The notes under the pieces are model-generated. The model was not told the DNA's origin. It searched no databases and was given only the letters and a program-made list of their open reading frames with translations. Positions 45,584-54,564 of a DNA stretch of 64,000 bases are shown here, one piece after another (within the stretch, counting starts at the first letter, position 1; the number at the start of each line of letters is the position of its first letter). The position numbers and the translations under genes were made by a program. This stretch comes from Dyella humicola (GTDB lineage Bacteria; Pseudomonadota; Gammaproteobacteria; Xanthomonadales; Rhodanobacteraceae): positions 496,001-560,000 of the forward strand of contig NZ_JAPDPC010000001.1 in the NCBI RefSeq assembly GCF_026283945.1. The letters are read 5' to 3'.

Positions 45584-48250
45584 ATGTTCAAGCCCTCCAC
45601 CCAGACCGTCACAACCAAGGCGGCTAGCAAAGGCGCGCCGGCCCCGTTGCGCATTACCGTTGCGTTGGAAGCATTTCGTCACAACGAGGCGCTGCTTGCC
45701 GCGCTCGATACCAGCGTCAGTGGCCTCAACGAGGAACAGATCGCCGAGCGGCTGGATCGCGACGGCGTGAACGAGGTTTCGCATGAGAAGCCGCCGCATT
45801 GGGCGCTTCAGCTGCTGCACGCGTTCAAGAACCCGTTCATCGTCGTGCTGTTGGTGCTGGCCGGTGTGCAGTTGGCCACGGACCGCACCAACCTCACCGG
45901 CCCAACCATCATTTCGGTGATGGTCGGCATCAGTGTGTTCCTCAGTTTCACCCAGGAATACCGTTCGTCCAAGGCCGCCGAGAAACTCAAGGCGATGGTG
46001 CGCAACACCGCCACGGTTACGCGTCGTGCCTCGGACGGCCATAGCGAGCGTATCGAGGTGCCGGTGGCGGAACTCGTCGCGGGCGACATCGTGCATCTCG
46101 CTGCTGGCGACATGGTGCCCGCCGACCTGCGGCTACTCAGTGCCAAAGATCTGTTCATCAGCCAGGCCATTCTCACGGGCGAATCGCTGCCGGTAGAGAA
46201 GTCGGCGCCACCGCATGGGGCCGTTTCCGATGAAGCGGAGCAGGGCGCTGCGGACAATCCGCTGGATCTGGCTACGGTTTGCTACATGGGCACCAACGTG
46301 GTCAGCGGTACGGCTGCGGCCGTCGTCGTGGCGACCGGTTCGCGTAGCTACCTGGGCTCGCTGGCGCGCACCGTAGTTGGTCAGCGCGTGCAGACCAGTT
46401 TCGATCGTGGCGTTAAGAGCGTCAGCTGGCTGTTGATCCGCTTTATGGCGGTGATGGTGCCGATCGTTTTCGTCATCAACGGCCTGGACAAGCACGATTG
46501 GCTGCAGGCGTTCCTGTTCGCATTGTCGGTGGCGGTCGGCCTGACCCCGGAAATGCTGCCGTTGATCGTCACCGCGAACCTGGCCAAGGGCGCCATCGCG
46601 ATGTCGCGTCGCAAGGTCGTGGTGAAGCGTCTCAATGCGATCCAGAACTTCGGCGCCATGGACGTGCTGTGTACCGACAAGACCGGCACGCTGACACTGG
46701 ACAAGATCGTGCTGGAGCGACATCTCGATCTGTACGGCGAGGAGTCAGAAGAAGCGCTCGAATACGGTTACCTCAACAGCCGCTTCCAGACGGGTTTGAA
46801 GAATCTGATGGACAAGGCGGTGCTGGAGCACCGTGACCTCGAGCCGACCGCCGCGCACTACACCATCGTCGACGAGATCCCGTTCGATTTCCAACGCCGC
46901 CGCATGTCGGTGGTGGTGAGCAACGGCGACGGCCACGAGCTGCTGGTGTGCAAGGGCGCGGTCGAGGAAATGCTGTCGATTTGCGGCTATGCCAAGGCGG
47001 GCGACGAGATCCTGCCGATGACCGACGAGATGCGCGCCGAAATCAAGGCGATGACCCGCCATCTCAACGAGGACGGCCTGCGCGTGCTGGTGGTGGCGAT
47101 CAAACAGCAGCCACCGGCCCATCGGGCCTACAGCGTTGCCGACGAAAGCGACCTGATCGCCGTGGGCTGCCTGGCCTTCCTCGATCCGCCGAAGGACACC
47201 GCCGGCACGGCCATCGCGGCGCTGCATCATCATGGCGTCGAGGTGAAGGTCATCACCGGTGACAACGAAGCGGTGACGCGCAAGATCTGCCGCGAAGTGG
47301 GCCTGAATGTGGAGCATTCTGCCCAGGGCAAACACATCGAGCCGCTCGACGATGCCGAGCTGGACGAACTGGTAAAGCGCACGACCGTGTTCGCCAAGAT
47401 GTCCCCGCTGCAAAAGGCGCGGGTGGTGAAGTCGTTGCAGCGCCAGGGGCACACGGTGGGCTTCCTGGGTGACGGCATTAATGATGCGCCGGCGTTGCGC
47501 GAGGCGGACGTGGGCATTTCGGTGGATACCGCCACCGACATCGCCAAGGAGTCGGCCGACATCATCTTGCTCGAAAAGAACCTGATGGTGCTGGAAGAAG
47601 GCGTGATCGAAGGCCGTATCACCTTCGGCAATATCATCAAGTACATCAAGATGACCGCCAGCTCCAACTTCGGCAACATGTTCTCGGTGCTGGTGGCGAG
47701 TGCGTTCCTGCCGTTCCTGCCGATGTTGCCACTGCAACTGCTGGTGCTCGACCTGCTTTATCACACCTCGCAGCTGTCGATCCCGTTCGACCGCATGGAT
47801 GAGGAATACCTGCGCAAGCCGCGCAAATGGGATGCCAGCGATATCGGCCGCTTCATGGTGTGGATTGGCCCGGTCAGCTCGATCTTCGACATCACGACGT
47901 TCTGGTTGTTGTGGCATGTCTTCGGCGCCAACTCGCCCGAACACCAGTCGTTCTTCCAGACCGGCTGGTTCGTCGAGAGCCTGCTGACGCAGACCTTGAT
48001 CGTGCACATGATCCGCACCCGCAAGATCCCGTTCGTGCAGAGCATCGCTGCGGCACCGGTGCTGGCGCTGACCGTGGCGGCCATCCTGGTCGGCATGGTG
48101 CTGCCGTTCACGGGGCTGGGCGCCAAGTTCGGCATGGTCCCGCTGCCGGCGGTGTACTTCGCCTGGGTCGGGATCACCGTGCTGACCTATTGTGTGCTGA
48201 CGCAGCTGGTGAAGCTGATCTATATCCGACGCTACGGGCGCTGGTTGTGA
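45584..48250 (+). CDS. mgtA: magnesium-translocating P-type ATPase (P3B)
   Basis: An 888-residue P-type ATPase with about ten membrane helices. The phosphorylation motif is Asp365 in CTDKTGTLT; TGES (about residue 200), the KGAVEEML nucleotide-domain segment and GDGINDAPAL are present. Length and the C-terminal LLYHTSQLSIPFDRMD segment place it in the MgtA/MgtB group, which imports Mg2+ when external magnesium is low. There is no MgtC or PhoPQ gene beside it. A long leader with hairpins and a small ORF precedes it, which hints at post-initiation control like that of enterobacterial mgtA. The ribosome site is a modest GGAAGCGAG. Confidence 0.95.
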   Translation: MFKPSTQTVTTKAASKGAPAPLRITVALEAFRHNEALLAALDTSVSGLNEEQIAERLDRDGVNEVSHEKPPHWALQLLHAFKNPFIVVLLVLAGVQLATDRTNLTGPTIISVMVGISVFLSFTQEYRSSKAAEKLKAMVRNTATVTRRASDGHSERIEVPVAELVAGDIVHLAAGDMVPADLRLLSAKDLFISQAILTGESLPVEKSAPPHGAVSDEAEQGAADNPLDLATVCYMGTNVVSGTAAAVVVATGSRSYLGSLARTVVGQRVQTSFDRGVKSVSWLLIRFMAVMVPIVFVINGLDKHDWLQAFLFALSVAVGLTPEMLPLIVTANLAKGAIAMSRRKVVVKRLNAIQNFGAMDVLCTDKTGTLTLDKIVLERHLDLYGEESEEALEYGYLNSRFQTGLKNLMDKAVLEHRDLEPTAAHYTIVDEIPFDFQRRRMSVVVSNGDGHELLVCKGAVEEMLSICGYAKAGDEILPMTDEMRAEIKAMTRHLNEDGLRVLVVAIKQQPPAHRAYSVADESDLIAVGCLAFLDPPKDTAGTAIAALHHHGVEVKVITGDNEAVTRKICREVGLNVEHSAQGKHIEPLDDAELDELVKRTTVFAKMSPLQKARVVKSLQRQGHTVGFLGDGINDAPALREADVGISVDTATDIAKESADIILLEKNLMVLEEGVIEGRITFGNIIKYIKMTASSNFGNMFSVLVASAFLPFLPMLPLQLLVLDLLYHTSQLSIPFDRMDEEYLRKPRKWDASDIGRFMVWIGPVSSIFDITTFWLLWHVFGANSPEHQSFFQTGWFVESLLTQTLIVHMIRTRKIPFVQSIAAAPVLALTVAAILVGMVLPFTGLGAKFGMVPLPAVYFAWVGITVLTYCVLTQLVKLIYIRRYGRWL

Positions 48251-48256
48251 CGTTGC

Positions 48257-48279
48257 CGCTTTCGCAAGGGGCGAAAGCG
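48257..48279. terminator. hairpin after mgtA
   Basis: CGCTTTCG-caagggg-CGAAAGCG is an 8-bp stem, 6 bp after the mgtA stop. It has no T tract. Confidence 0.4.
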
Positions 48280-48327
48280 TAGGGTAAGCGTTTCATGGCT
48301 TGCTGCGTTGCTTGCAGCACACGACGA

Positions 48328-48401
48328 GGGCACCTGCATCGGTGCCCGTGAATGATCACCTCTCCTCCCGCCAAGGGAGGAGCGAACGCGACGCGCGTTC
48401 G
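48328..48401 (+). promoter_or_regulatory. three consecutive hairpins before the Na/Pi cotransporter gene
   Basis: GGGCACC/GGTGCCC (48328-48347), CTCCTCCC/GGGAGGAG (48362-48382) and CGAACGCG/CGCGTTCG (48383-48401) stand in close order. The last ends 9 bases before the AAGGAGG ribosome site. They could control translation or act as terminator/antiterminator structures. Confidence 0.35.
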
Positions 48402-48424
48402 ATTTGCTTCAAGGAGGCCACGCC

Positions 48425-50080
48425 ATGAAGGGCACCTTCGCTCTACTCGACATTGCCGGTTACGTGGCTCTGCTGCTGTGGGGCACGCACATGGTCACCA
48501 GCGGCGTGCTGCGTGGCTATGGCAGTGCGCTGCGTCGCTGGATGGGACGCTATCTGGGCCATCGCCCGGCGGCGTTCGGTTTTGGCGTGTGCGTCACCGC
48601 GATCCTACAGAGCAGCACCGCCACGGGCCTGATGGCCACCTCGTTTGCCGCCAGTGGCTTCCTGGGCTTGGCGCCGGGGCTGGCCGTGATGCTGGGAGCC
48701 AACGTCGGTACGACCCTGATCGTGCAGGTGATGTCGTTCGACATCTCGATCGTGGCGCCGGTGCTGATCCTGATCGGTTTCACCATCCATCGCCGCAGCG
48801 ACGATGTGAGTTACGAGAACATCGGGCGGGTGGCGATCGGCCTGGGCCTCATGCTGCTCGCGCTGCATCTGCTGGTGGTCGCGATGGCGCCGGTGGAAAA
48901 CGCGCAGGTACTGCATGCGATTCTGCAGAGCCTGGCCAGCGAACCGGTGCTTGCCATGCTGGTGGCGGCCTTGCTTACCTGGGCCTGTCATTCGAGCGTG
49001 GCGGTGGTGTTGTTGATCGTGTCGCTGGCCAGCGCCGGCGTGATCGACGCGCCAGGCGCCCTGGCCTTGGTGCTGGGTGCCAACCTGGGTGGCACGATCC
49101 CCGCGTTGCTGGAAGCCCACACGCCAGTAGCCCGTCGCTTGCCGATGGGCAATTTGATGGTGCGTGGCTTCGGCTGCATTGTCTGCCTGCCCATCCTGCC
49201 GCTGCTGGCGCACTGGCTGGTGCCGCTCGGTGCATCGCCGGCGCGCATCGTGGTGAATTTCCATACGGCCTTCAATCTGGTGTTGGCACTGATCTTCATC
49301 GTGCCGGTGCAGAGTCTGGCGCGACTGCTGGTCCGCTTGCTGCCGGAACCGCCGAAGCCCAACGACCCTGGCGTACCCCAATACCTCGACGCGGGCGCCC
49401 TGGATTCAGCCAATGTGGCCTTGGCCAACGCGGTGCGCGAATCGATGCGCATGGCCGACATGGTCGAAGGCATGCTGAAGGGGCTGGTCGAGGTGTTCGG
49501 CAAGGACGACCGCGCCCGTGCTGCTGCGATCAGTAGCATGGACACCTCGTTGGATCGCCTCGGTGTGGCCATTCGCGAATACCTGGCCGATCTCGGTGGC
49601 GAAGCCTTGAACGAAGAGGATGGCGAGCGCAGCCAGGAAATCCACGCGTTCGTGATCAACATCGAGCACATCGGCGACATCACCGCGAACAACCTGATGG
49701 AGTTTGCGGCCAAGAAGGCACAGAGCGGGCAGGACTTCTCCGCCGACGATATCCAGGATCTTGCGGCCATGCATGCGCAAGTGATGGAGAGCCTTCGCCT
49801 TGGTCTGACGGTGTTCCTGCGTGGCGACCTGCGCGCGGCGCAGCAACTGATCGGTCGCAAGGAAGTGCTGTGGCGCCTGGAGAATGAGGCGTCGGACCGA
49901 CACGTCCGTGCACTACGCGAACGCCGTGACGCCGGCGGTGGCGACGTCTACCTGCGCATCCTGCGCGACCTCAAACGCGTGCATTCGCACCTGGCAGCGC
50001 TGGCCTATCTGCCGCTGCAACGTGCTGGCCTGTTGCAGGATCGCCTGGTACGTGAGCCGGTGGCCCCCGGCGCGGCATGA
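48425..50080 (+). CDS. Na/Pi cotransporter family protein with PhoU-like domain
   Basis: A 551-residue membrane protein of the NptA/YjbB group. The transporter part (about residues 1-310) has the two inverted repeats, with LQSSTATG in the first (QSS motif) and CHSSVAVV in the second, where HSS replaces the usual QSS. The C-terminal ~210 residues form a PhoU-like helical domain. The ATG at 48425 is fixed by AAGGAGG 7 bases upstream. E. coli YjbB exports phosphate, and related proteins take it up with sodium, so the direction is uncertain. It lies after mgtA on the same strand, with a 174-bp hairpin-rich gap. Confidence 0.92.
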   Translation: MKGTFALLDIAGYVALLLWGTHMVTSGVLRGYGSALRRWMGRYLGHRPAAFGFGVCVTAILQSSTATGLMATSFAASGFLGLAPGLAVMLGANVGTTLIVQVMSFDISIVAPVLILIGFTIHRRSDDVSYENIGRVAIGLGLMLLALHLLVVAMAPVENAQVLHAILQSLASEPVLAMLVAALLTWACHSSVAVVLLIVSLASAGVIDAPGALALVLGANLGGTIPALLEAHTPVARRLPMGNLMVRGFGCIVCLPILPLLAHWLVPLGASPARIVVNFHTAFNLVLALIFIVPVQSLARLLVRLLPEPPKPNDPGVPQYLDAGALDSANVALANAVRESMRMADMVEGMLKGLVEVFGKDDRARAAAISSMDTSLDRLGVAIREYLADLGGEALNEEDGERSQEIHAFVINIEHIGDITANNLMEFAAKKAQSGQDFSADDIQDLAAMHAQVMESLRLGLTVFLRGDLRAAQQLIGRKEVLWRLENEASDRHVRALRERRDAGGGDVYLRILRDLKRVHSHLAALAYLPLQRAGLLQDRLVREPVAPGAA

Positions 50081-50116
50081 CTCATCGAAAACGTTCCGCT
50101 AGAGGAGAAACCCGAC

Positions 50117-50137
50117 CTTGGACCCTAGTCCTTCAAG
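50117..50137. promoter_or_regulatory. nested dyad upstream of the RND efflux operon
   Basis: CTTGGAC-ccta-GTCC-tt-CAAG forms an interrupted palindrome in the 275-bp gap before the adaptor gene. Metal-responsive regulators bind dyads of this size, but no regulator gene is adjacent and no matching -35/-10 pair was found. Confidence 0.25.
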
Positions 50138-50355
50138 CGACCCGTCAATTCTGAATACGCCGACCTGATACCGCGAACGCGTGCCCTTCGTTCTGAAGGC
50201 GCCCGGATGCGGTAGCCGTCAACGGCTTTGACCGCAAACCGGGGCATCTCGGGCAGCTTCTCCGTCCTTGTCTTTCCCCTGTCGCACAACTCTGCTCTGT
50301 GGTCTTGGTGATCGCGGCGCTTTCGTTCGAGTTTCCATCCCGAAAGGGGAAAGTC

Positions 50356-51474
50356 ATGTATCTCACTACCAAACATCTGTCCTGCCTGTCGGCCGCGCTC
50401 GCCCTGTCGCTGAGCCTGGCTGCCTGCTCGCACTCTGCGAACGAATCTACGCAAACGCCCCACGTCATTGCGGATCACGGTGTGCTGCGGATTCCGGAAA
50501 AGTCCCCGCTGCGCGCCGAGCTGATCGTCCAGGCTGTCGAGATGCGCGAGATGCCGCACGCCATGACGTTCCCGGCGCAAGTCGAGGTCGATCCGGCGCA
50601 TCAGGCCAATGTCCTGCCGTCGCTGACCGGCAAGGTGGTCGAGCTGAAAGTCGGCCTGGGTGACCACGTCAATCGTGGTCAGCTGTTGGCCGTCATCGAT
50701 TCGGGCGATCTGGCGCAGGCCTATGCCGACGTCGACAAGGCCAACGATGCGCTCGACCTGGCAAAGAAGAGCCTGGAACGCGCGCGCGGTGTGCAGCAGG
50801 CTGGCGGCAACGCCCTGAAGGATCTGCAGGCAGCGCAAAGTGGCTACAACCAGACGCTGGCGGAATTCAATCGCGCGCAGACGCGTCTGGCGGCCCTGGG
50901 TGGCGCGGGTTCTCATGTGGCGAGGTCGATGCAGGTCATCGCGCCGGTCAGCGGTTACATCACCGCGTTGTCAGTGTCGCCGGGTGTGTATGTCAACGAC
51001 GCCACGGCGGCCATGATGTCCATCGCCAATCTCGACACCGTGTGGATCACGGCCAATGTGCCGGAGAGCGCGGTTGGCCAGGTGGCCAAGGGGCAGGAGG
51101 TCGATGCCACGCTGTCCGCCTACCCGGACGAAGTGGTGCATGGAAAAGTGAGTTTTGTCAGTCCCGTGCTGCAAGCAGATACCCGCCGCAGCATGGTGCG
51201 TGTCGCCGTCGCCAATCCGGATGGACGGCTGAAGCCGAACATGTTCGCCGAGGCGAGTTTCCATATTCCGCAGCCGCCGCAGGTCATGGTGCCGGAGTCG
51301 GCCTTGCTGATGAACAACGACAACATCAGCGTGTTCGTCGAAGTCTCGCCGTGGGCGTTCGAGCGTCGCACGGTCGAACTCAGCTATTCGGAGACCGAAG
51401 GCGCGCGCGTGACCAAGGGCCTGAAGGCAGGCGACCGCGTGATCGTTAGGGGCGGAGTCCTGCTCAATGATTAA
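50356..51474 (+). CDS. efflux RND transporter periplasmic adaptor, CzcB/CusB-like lipoprotein
   Basis: A 372-residue membrane-fusion protein. The lipoprotein signal ends LAAC with Cys24. A barrel-sandwich hybrid domain (VLPSLTGKVVELKVGLGDHV, about residues 94-113, and the partner VIAPVSGYITALSVSPGVYV) flanks an alpha-hairpin (about 125-190), followed by a beta-barrel domain. It links the inner membrane pump to the outer membrane channel. AGGGGA precedes the ATG. The gene overlaps the pump gene by 8 bases. There is no metal-binding N-terminal His/Met cluster to show which ion is handled. Confidence 0.93.
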   Translation: MYLTTKHLSCLSAALALSLSLAACSHSANESTQTPHVIADHGVLRIPEKSPLRAELIVQAVEMREMPHAMTFPAQVEVDPAHQANVLPSLTGKVVELKVGLGDHVNRGQLLAVIDSGDLAQAYADVDKANDALDLAKKSLERARGVQQAGGNALKDLQAAQSGYNQTLAEFNRAQTRLAALGGAGSHVARSMQVIAPVSGYITALSVSPGVYVNDATAAMMSIANLDTVWITANVPESAVGQVAKGQEVDATLSAYPDEVVHGKVSFVSPVLQADTRRSMVRVAVANPDGRLKPNMFAEASFHIPQPPQVMVPESALLMNNDNISVFVEVSPWAFERRTVELSYSETEGARVTKGLKAGDRVIVRGGVLLND

Positions 51475-54400
51475 TGCGATCTTCCAGTTCTGTTTCCAGA
51501 AGCGCATGTTGTTCTTCGTCGTGACGATCCTCGTCGCGTGCTTCGGCTATTACTCCTGGACCCAGCTGGCGATCGAGGCCTATCCGGAGTTGAGCGATGT
51601 CACCGCCCAGGTCACCACCCAGGTGCCAGGGCTGGCCGCCGAAGAAATCGAGCAGCAGATCACCACGCCACTTGAGCGTGGCCTTGCCGGCACGCCCGGG
51701 CTGGTGAGCATGCGCTCCAGCAGCACCTTCGGCCTGTCGCTGATCACCATGGTGTTCAAGGATGGGGCGGAGGATTACTGGTCGCGCCAGCGCATCACGG
51801 AGCGGCTCAGTCAGGTCAGCCTGCCTCCCGGCATCACTCCTGGGCTCGATCCGGTGTCCGGTCCGGCCGGCGAGATCTACCGCTATACGCTGGAGTCCAA
51901 CAGCAAGAACCTGATGCAGCTGTCCGAGTTGCAGACTTGGGTGATCGTTCCTGCCCTGGAGAAGGTTCCCGGTGTGGCCAATGTCGACATCTTCGGGGGC
52001 TTCACCAAGGAGTTCCAGCTGGAGCTAAATCCTGCACAGCTGCTGCGCTTCGGCGTCAGCGTGAATCAGGTCAGCAGCGCGATCTCGGCCAATACATCCA
52101 ATGCGGGCGGCAGTCGCATCACACGCGGCGAGCAGTCGTACATCGTGCGCGGCATCGGCATGGTGCATACGCTGCAGGAGCTCGGCGACATCGTGGTCAC
52201 GCAGAGCAATGGCGTACCGGTATTCGTACGCGATCTGGGCAAGCTGCGCTATGGCCACCAGGTGCGCCAGGGCATTCTCGGCAAGGACAACAATCCCGAC
52301 ACGATCCAGGGCATCGTCGACCTGCTGAAGTACGAGAACCCTTCGCGAGTGCTGGAGGGTATTCACGCCAGGGTCGACGCGCTGAACAAGCAGCTCGCGG
52401 CGCAGGACGTGCGCATCGTCCCGTATATCGATCGCGACGATCTGGTCAACGCGACCAAGGAGAAGGTCTTCCGCACGGTGATGGAGGGCGTGGGCCTCGT
52501 CTGCATCGTGTTGATCCTGTTCCTGGGCAGCCCGCGTTCGGCCCTGGTGGCCGCGGTAGCGATACCGATGTCGCTGGTGACCGTGTTCATCCTGATGCAG
52601 TTCACCCATATGCCGGCGAATCTGTTCTCGCTCGGCGCGATCGATTTCGGCGTGATTGTCGACGGAACCATCGTGGTCACCGAGGCGATCCTGCGTCGCC
52701 GTGAGGAAAAGCCCAATGAGGTGCTTACCGAAGACGATGTGATGACGGTGACCAAGCATGTCGGCCGCTCGATCTTCTTTGCGACCCTGATCATCATCAC
52801 GGCCTATCTGCCGTTGTTTGCCTTCGAGCATGCGGAAGGCAAGCTGTTCCGCCCGATGGCTTTCACCGTGGGCTATGCCTTGCTGGCCGCCTTGCTGTGC
52901 ACGGTGACCTTGACGCCTGGGCTCGCCTATATCGCGCTGCGCAAGCCACGCAAAATGTTTCACAACAAGCCGCTGGAAAGACTGCAGGCGGCCTATAGCG
53001 CCAGCCTTGGGCGGCTGATGCACCGACTGCCGGTGGCCTATACGGCTGCTGGTGTGACTTTCCTAGGCGTGCTGGCACTCGGGGCCACCATCGGGCGCGA
53101 GTTTCTACCTGAGCTGGATGAAGGCGCGTTGTGGTTGCAGGTGCAGATGCCGTCCGGAATTTCGCTGGACAAGGCCAGTGCGATGGCGGCCGACCTGCGC
53201 CGTGCCGTGCGCGAGTTTCCCGAAGTTTCCTATGTGGTGACGCAGCTTGGCCGCAACGATTCCGGCACGGACCCCTGGACGCCATCACACGTCGAATCCG
53301 GCGTTGGCCTCAAGCCGTACAACACCTGGGCGAGCGGTGAGAGCAAGGCGGAATTCCTGCGCCGGTTCAATGCGCGCATGCAGCAGATGCCCGGCATCAG
53401 CGTGGGTATCAGCCAACCGATCGTGGATGGCGAGAACGACATGATCGGAGGTGCGCATAGCCCGCTGGTGTTGCGCATCTATGGCGATGACTTCAAGGAG
53501 CTGCGGCGCATCGGTGGCGAGATCGTCGATGTGCTGAAGAACGTGCGAGGCACGGCCGAGGCGTCGATCTTCCAGGAGCCACCGATCCCTCAGCTGGCCA
53601 TCACGGCGGATCGCGAGGCGGCGGCACGTTACGGCATCAACATCGCCGACATCAGCAGCCTTATTCAAACGGCCATCGGTGGCTCACCGATGGCGCAGGT
53701 CTTTGTGGCCGATCGCATCTACAACGTCACGGCTCGCGTGCCCAATGCCATCGCCAACAATATCGAGGCGATTGGGCAGTTGCCATTGACCTCCGCTGGC
53801 GGCGCGCAGATCCCCCTGAAGCAGGTGGCGCATATCGGCTTGGCGATGGGCGAGAGCACGATCTCGCATGAGCAGAGCCATCGTCAGCTGACCATACGCA
53901 TCGACAACCGCGACCGCGCGTTGTCGGAGTACCTCAATGATGCGCAAAGGCAAATCGATGCGAAGGTTCACTTCAATAAACAGAACTATCAACTCGAATG
54001 GGCTGGCACGTTCGAGAACCAGCAGCGCGCGCAGGCGCGCCTGATCGTGGTGATGGGACTGGTGCTGGCGATCATGGCGGTGCTGTTGTTTGCCGAGTTC
54101 GGCAAGCTTCACCAGGCGTTCCTGGTGCTGGCCGTAGTCCCGCTGGCGGCCGTGGGGGGACTGATATCGCTGCATCTGCGCGGCGAGACGTTGAACATCG
54201 CTACGGCGGTCGGATTCATCGCCTTGTTCGGTGTGGCGGTACAGAACGGCATCATCATGGTGTCGAACATCAATCGCGTTCGAAAGGAAGGGCTGCCGCT
54301 GGAGGAGGCGGTATTGGCCGGTGCGACGGAGCGCTTCCGTCCGGTGCTGATGACCGCCACCGTCGCCAGTGTGGGCATGCTGCCGGCGGCGCTCGCCACG

Positions 54401-54562
54401 GGTATTGGTACGGACGTGCAGCGCGGCCTGGCCACCGTGGTCGTCGGCGGCCTGCCGATTGCCACCTTGCTCACCTTGTACATCCTGCCCGGCTGCTATT
54501 TCGGGATGGAGCGCTTTATCGAGAAGCACAAGCGTCGCGCAGCACCGGCGACGGGGGTTTGA
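51467..54562 (+). CDS. heavy-metal RND efflux pump, CzcA/CusA family
   Basis: A 1031-residue trimeric inner membrane pump with twelve helices and two large periplasmic loops. TM4 carries DFGVIVDGTIVVTEA, which retains the Asp/Asp/Glu proton-relay pattern of divalent-cation pumps of the CzcA type (DFGxxxDGxxxxxEN), with Ala replacing the usual Asn. The methionine triad of CusA is not apparent, so zinc, cobalt, nickel or cadmium is more likely than copper or silver. It is the middle gene of a three-gene efflux operon, and its start overlaps the adaptor stop. Confidence 0.94.
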   Translation: MINAIFQFCFQKRMLFFVVTILVACFGYYSWTQLAIEAYPELSDVTAQVTTQVPGLAAEEIEQQITTPLERGLAGTPGLVSMRSSSTFGLSLITMVFKDGAEDYWSRQRITERLSQVSLPPGITPGLDPVSGPAGEIYRYTLESNSKNLMQLSELQTWVIVPALEKVPGVANVDIFGGFTKEFQLELNPAQLLRFGVSVNQVSSAISANTSNAGGSRITRGEQSYIVRGIGMVHTLQELGDIVVTQSNGVPVFVRDLGKLRYGHQVRQGILGKDNNPDTIQGIVDLLKYENPSRVLEGIHARVDALNKQLAAQDVRIVPYIDRDDLVNATKEKVFRTVMEGVGLVCIVLILFLGSPRSALVAAVAIPMSLVTVFILMQFTHMPANLFSLGAIDFGVIVDGTIVVTEAILRRREEKPNEVLTEDDVMTVTKHVGRSIFFATLIIITAYLPLFAFEHAEGKLFRPMAFTVGYALLAALLCTVTLTPGLAYIALRKPRKMFHNKPLERLQAAYSASLGRLMHRLPVAYTAAGVTFLGVLALGATIGREFLPELDEGALWLQVQMPSGISLDKASAMAADLRRAVREFPEVSYVVTQLGRNDSGTDPWTPSHVESGVGLKPYNTWASGESKAEFLRRFNARMQQMPGISVGISQPIVDGENDMIGGAHSPLVLRIYGDDFKELRRIGGEIVDVLKNVRGTAEASIFQEPPIPQLAITADREAAARYGINIADISSLIQTAIGGSPMAQVFVADRIYNVTARVPNAIANNIEAIGQLPLTSAGGAQIPLKQVAHIGLAMGESTISHEQSHRQLTIRIDNRDRALSEYLNDAQRQIDAKVHFNKQNYQLEWAGTFENQQRAQARLIVVMGLVLAIMAVLLFAEFGKLHQAFLVLAVVPLAAVGGLISLHLRGETLNIATAVGFIALFGVAVQNGIIMVSNINRVRKEGLPLEEAVLAGATERFRPVLMTATVASVGMLPAALATGIGTDVQRGLATVVVGGLPIATLLTLYILPGCYFGMERFIEKHKRRAAPATGV

Positions 54563-54564
54563 CC

